Origin: Lentisphaerae bacterium GWF2_57_35
GTDB taxonomy: Bacteria > Verrucomicrobiota > Kiritimatiellia > CAIQIC01 > GWF2-57-35
Assembly: GCA_001804865.1 (NCBI GenBank)
Contig: MHBK01000043.1
Span: 23,669 to 87,668 of the forward strand
DNA: 64,000 nt
Reading direction: 5' to 3'
Below, piece by piece: positions 62,601 through 64,000 of this stretch. Below the pieces are notes generated by a model. The model made no database searches. It was not told the origin of the DNA and saw nothing but the letters and a program-made list of their open reading frames with translations. Position 1 is the first letter of the stretch. The number at the start of each line of letters is the position of its first letter. The position numbers and the translations under genes are program-made.

Positions 62601-64000
62601 CGTTTTGCTGCTCCCAGCCGTCGGGCAACCCGTCGGAGTCGGTGTCGGGGTTCAAGGGGTCGGAGCCCAAGGCCGTTTCCTGACCGTCGAGCAACCCGTC
62701 GGAGTCGGTGTCGGACTGGAAGGGCTGGGTGCGCCAGGCGACTTCGGCGGCGTTGTCGAGCCCGTCGTGATCGGGGTCTTCGAGGGCATCGGCTTGGAGG
62801 GGATTGGTGCCGGCTTGCACTTCCTGGAGATCGGAAAGCCCGTCGGCGTCGGTGTCGGAGCGGGTCGGATCGGTCAAATGGGCTTGCACTTCCTGGTAAT
62901 CGGAAAGGCCGTCGGCGTCGGAGTCGGGGTTGAGGGGCGAGGCGTTGTGCTGCAACTCCGGGCCGTCGAGCAAGCCGTCGGCGTCGGAGTCGGGGTTGAG
63001 CGGATCGGCGCCGGCTTGGTATTCGCCGCGGTTGTCGAGTCCGTCGTTGTCGGGGTCCTGGAGCGCATCGTCGCTCAGCGCCTCGGTGCCGGAGTTGACT
63101 TCCCAGAGATCGGGCAGGCCATCGGCGTCGGAGTCGGGGTTGAGCGGATCGGTGCGGGTGAGATGGACTTCCTGGCCGTCGGAGAGGCCGTCGGCGTCGG
63201 AGTCGGCTTGGTGCGCATCGGTCAGGGCCTGCCATTCCTCTTCGTTGCGCAGCGCGTCGGCATCGGGATCGTCGAGCGCCTCGCAGACCTGGGCGAGCTG
63301 GTTGGAGGAGAGCGCCTGGGAGTAAATGCGCACTTCGTCAAGCCGGCCTTTCCAATAGCTGCTCTCGGCGTTGGCGTGATCGCGGCCGAGCAGCAGGAAA
63401 GGCTGCCGGCGGGGCTCGAAGCGCTCCGTTCGTTCCTGGGCCAGCCGGCCGTTGAGATAAAGGCGGGTTTTCGAGCCGTCATGGGTTCCGCAGAGGTGCA
63501 CCCACTCGCCCGTGCGGGCGGCCCAGCCGACGATCTGGGCGCCGTAGGTGGTGCTGGTGGCGGCGCCGGCGCGGAAAACCATCTTGTCCCAGGCCTTCTG
63601 GAAGCGCAGCTGATAGCCCGGCCAGAAGTCGCCGCCGGCCCAGGAGCTGTCGGAGAGCACGGCGGGATAATCCATGGAGTTGGACCCCTCGTACCAGACC
63701 CAGGCCATGACGGAGAACGGCGCCCCGGTGACCGCCGCCAGGCTCTGGGTGGCTGCGGCATAGACGCTCTGGCCGTCGAAAGAAAGCGCCGAGCCGACCC
63801 GCCCGGAGACGCGGGCGCTATAGCCGTAGACCCAGGCCGGATAAGCGGCGGAAACGGCGTTGGACAGAACCTGGCCGGCGGCCTCGTCCATCTTCCACCA
63901 GACCTTCAACCCCAGGTTCGTGCCCGGGTCCGAGAAGAGGTTGAGCCCCTGCTGCTGCTCCCAGCCGTCGGGCAGCCCGTCGGAGTCGGTGTCGGGGTTC
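59650..64000 (-). CDS. Giant exported surface protein, 5' end beyond window (LamG / TSP3 repeats / TIM-barrel-like)
   Basis: Partial; at least 1450 residues in frame to the window edge, and no start is within the window (the TTG at 63909 is internal). In protein order: a TSP3-type calcium loop (NPDTDSDGLPDGWEQQ), a LamG/jellyroll domain (about 35-230), a string of about ten TSP3 loops (DSDADGLSDGQEVH type; about 240-450), a second LamG domain (about 480-650), then a ~500-residue region with a glycosidase-like barrel look (WHLKESNIQTIIDAGQEQGF; FFFNESALLNYTRN) and a fibronectin-like end (PVYWRVRGSY). It probably binds and perhaps cleaves polysaccharides. The first third (protein sense) is far more GC-rich than the rest. 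No sorting signal is seen at the C-terminus. Confidence 0.75.
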   Translation of the reverse strand, partial: NPDTDSDGLPDGWEQQQGLNLFSDPGTNLGLKVWWKMDEAAGQVLSNAVSAAYPAWVYGYSARVSGRVGSALSFDGQSVYAAATQSLAAVTGAPFSVMAWVWYEGSNSMDYPAVLSDSSWAGGDFWPGYQLRFQKAWDKMVFRAGAATSTTYGAQIVGWAARTGEWVHLCGTHDGSKTRLYLNGRLAQERTERFEPRRQPFLLLGRDHANAESSYWKGRLDEVRIYSQALSSNQLAQVCEALDDPDADALRNEEEWQALTDAHQADSDADGLSDGQEVHLTRTDPLNPDSDADGLPDLWEVNSGTEALSDDALQDPDNDGLDNRGEYQAGADPLNPDSDADGLLDGPELQHNASPLNPDSDADGLSDYQEVQAHLTDPTRSDTDADGLSDLQEVQAGTNPLQADALEDPDHDGLDNAAEVAWRTQPFQSDTDSDGLLDGQETALGSDPLNPDTDSDGLPDGWEQQNGLNPKSGIAHDQRLLAWWKFDEGQGTKINNSISSNYSGYAMNITSANWITGVVGQALSFESSNSYVVVPQVPPIITQGNFTVSAWIYFDPLTPASFHTLLSDCRWSGDLRWPGYVLRYEPGYDSFSFRAGSEQTSSYGANQKQWTERYAKQWVHLAAVYDSGVVKLYVNGILAQENPSEFRPESNPELLIGCGHVNGSESLWHGALDDIRIYESALSVQDITDLFDAIGDIDGDGINNLSEYENSSNPAEPYASNSEGAIDLQFIPANWTTNDSVQYLAFFNDPNFGAEIHLRMLGDDMEFAVYDSFGQRHAILAESLLSNGLLREDMTNRVVAAWRNFNTKATNAELALFINGLDWQRTCNIVATPRLTSYDWMNNRGYQNAAFTRIDFAPPLNNAKWNWWSYGNGAYPARVSCASGSLQTSAYGIPNSLPYTSFQSKPLQPQQQILRPRTMVQAITQTCAHDQLQSKNDADIMIRQYAQIADAAEISYTWISGGLGYWHLKESNIQTIIDAGQEQGFDLAISSSGQFEEKICYKMGVTESQQAQTLHVDPTNGLVTLDSVYESGIPMCDMANRTARSFYLNAWSQELRRYTNYNHFFFNESALLNYTRNYYQSPTYSTSALSWFQEYVQTYYPDPKYSNIKFPLSLIDVRNVTNVDRFTNGLLHLDSSLTNIVSFCTDPDIWAKWWEWRQVVFNELIHDQCDILFTLNTNNPSWKGSIFLVSPLAAWTYLSGVNLASIDSISNINYIVMENHRVCSYGTQPADLEREVQLQLSATKASLLRQTSFGSYAMLHTYPWPKVTDGITNFTYNISWMTQDLAYAISPELNSQFVVVYSDALLVNIPRTSSYQNACYVPQAAQAWNAARFHNAWRPVMGLSPNEGEVFTATDVPLTWNSTERAVAYNLDLSTDSSFQSNVTSYAILTTNFLYSRTGPLPLNTPVYWRVRGSYQTFDINTNNIIVSTNVFVGKWSVAQQGFMLREAQ
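62606..62653. repeat. 48-base direct repeat, inner copy
   Basis: This 48-base stretch, encoding a TSP3 loop and WEQQ, matches 63953-64000 at 47 of 48 bases. Each copy precedes a LamG domain in the giant protein. Confidence 0.7.
62780..63235. repeat. Tandem calcium-loop (TSP3) coding repeats
   Basis: A GC-rich run encoding about seven or eight DxDxDG loops (DSDADGL family) with frequent GTCGGCGTCGGAGTCGGGG words. The repeat units are coding and imperfect, so this is not a CRISPR array. Confidence 0.75.
63953..64000. repeat. 48-base direct repeat, window-edge copy
   Basis: The outer copy of the repeat at 62606-62653, with one mismatch. It continues off the window end. Confidence 0.7.

Noticed and set aside
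62570..63235. Arg-rich 221-codon frame on the minus strand
   Set aside because: Another frame of the TSP3-repeat coding region in the giant protein; its low complexity reflects the repeats.
62780..63235. Regular repeats resembling a CRISPR array
   Set aside because: The units are imperfect, in-frame and encode calcium loops with coding constraints; no unique spacers of constant length are seen.
63909..63909. Start codon of the giant surface protein at 63909
   Set aside because: The TTG there is inside a continuous reading frame that runs on through the window edge with another calcium loop, so the gene is partial.

Overview
The window (about 50% GC, no mobile-element genes seen) looks like a chromosomal segment of a Gram-negative member of the PVC superphylum, most plausibly Kiritimatiellota or a relative. 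That call rests on an outer-membrane export system (Wza-like lipoprotein, beta-barrel), a prepilin-type pseudopilin of the PVC kind, a TIGR03790-type exported protein ending in a calcium-loop tail, and a giant LamG / thrombospondin-type-3 surface protein. No rRNA or tRNA was seen to test it, so the placement is inference.

Layout. (1) 0.1-16.1 kb is housekeeping and accessory metabolism: an NmrA-like oxidoreductase, an exported type I pullulanase, an aromatic amino-acid permease, an HD hydrolase, an unusual exported PLP decarboxylase, a TlpA thioredoxin with a CcmH-like tail translationally coupled to an ABC-2 exporter, a VapBC-type toxin-antitoxin pair, a decayed PD-(D/E)XK / Fe-S protein, and purine genes purSL-purQ. 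(2) 16.1-17.8 kb holds a disordered exported protein and a 512-base gene-free gap with a strongly folded, nested inverted-repeat element. (3) 17.8-25.4 kb is an exopolysaccharide assembly and export module: SLH-like protein, beta-barrel, Wzz/BY-kinase, Wza-like lipoprotein, O-antigen ligase/polymerase with TPRs, pseudopilin. (4) 25.6-49.9 kb is a long, tightly overlapping plus-strand operon beginning with a GbsR/MarR regulator and DUF362 protein. It carries sugar-precursor enzymes (two DegT aminotransferases, CMP-nonulosonate synthetase, class III aminotransferase, SDR, NeuB, a GNAT-TIM-barrel fusion, and a WbpG/HisH/HisF sugar amidotransferase set), then an acyltransferase, Wzx flippase, AsnB, Wzy polymerase and glycosyltransferases. 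(5) 49.9-53.4 kb is a minus-strand TIGR03790-type protein set inside the glycan region. (6) 53.4-59.6 kb is a second plus-strand glycan block (radical SAM, GT2, methyltransferase, FAD oxidoreductase, GT39). (7) 59.6-64.0 kb is a giant minus-strand surface protein whose 5' end lies outside the window.

How it fits together. The operon appears to make a nucleotide-activated nonulosonic-type (sialic/legionaminic/pseudaminic-like) or diamino-uronic sugar that is amidated by a HisH-HisF-fed amidotransferase, then build a heteropolysaccharide by the Wzx/Wzy route. The sugar dehydratase, the NeuC-like epimerase and the initiating polyprenyl-phosphate transferase were not found here, so the pathway must be completed elsewhere or differ from known ones. 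The most unusual points are the enzyme fusions in this pathway (GNAT + sugar isomerase; CBS + DegT), the HisF homologue lacking its first catalytic Asp, the exported decarboxylase, the thioredoxin/CcmH-like fusion beside an ABC exporter, and the folded intergenic element at 17.5 kb.
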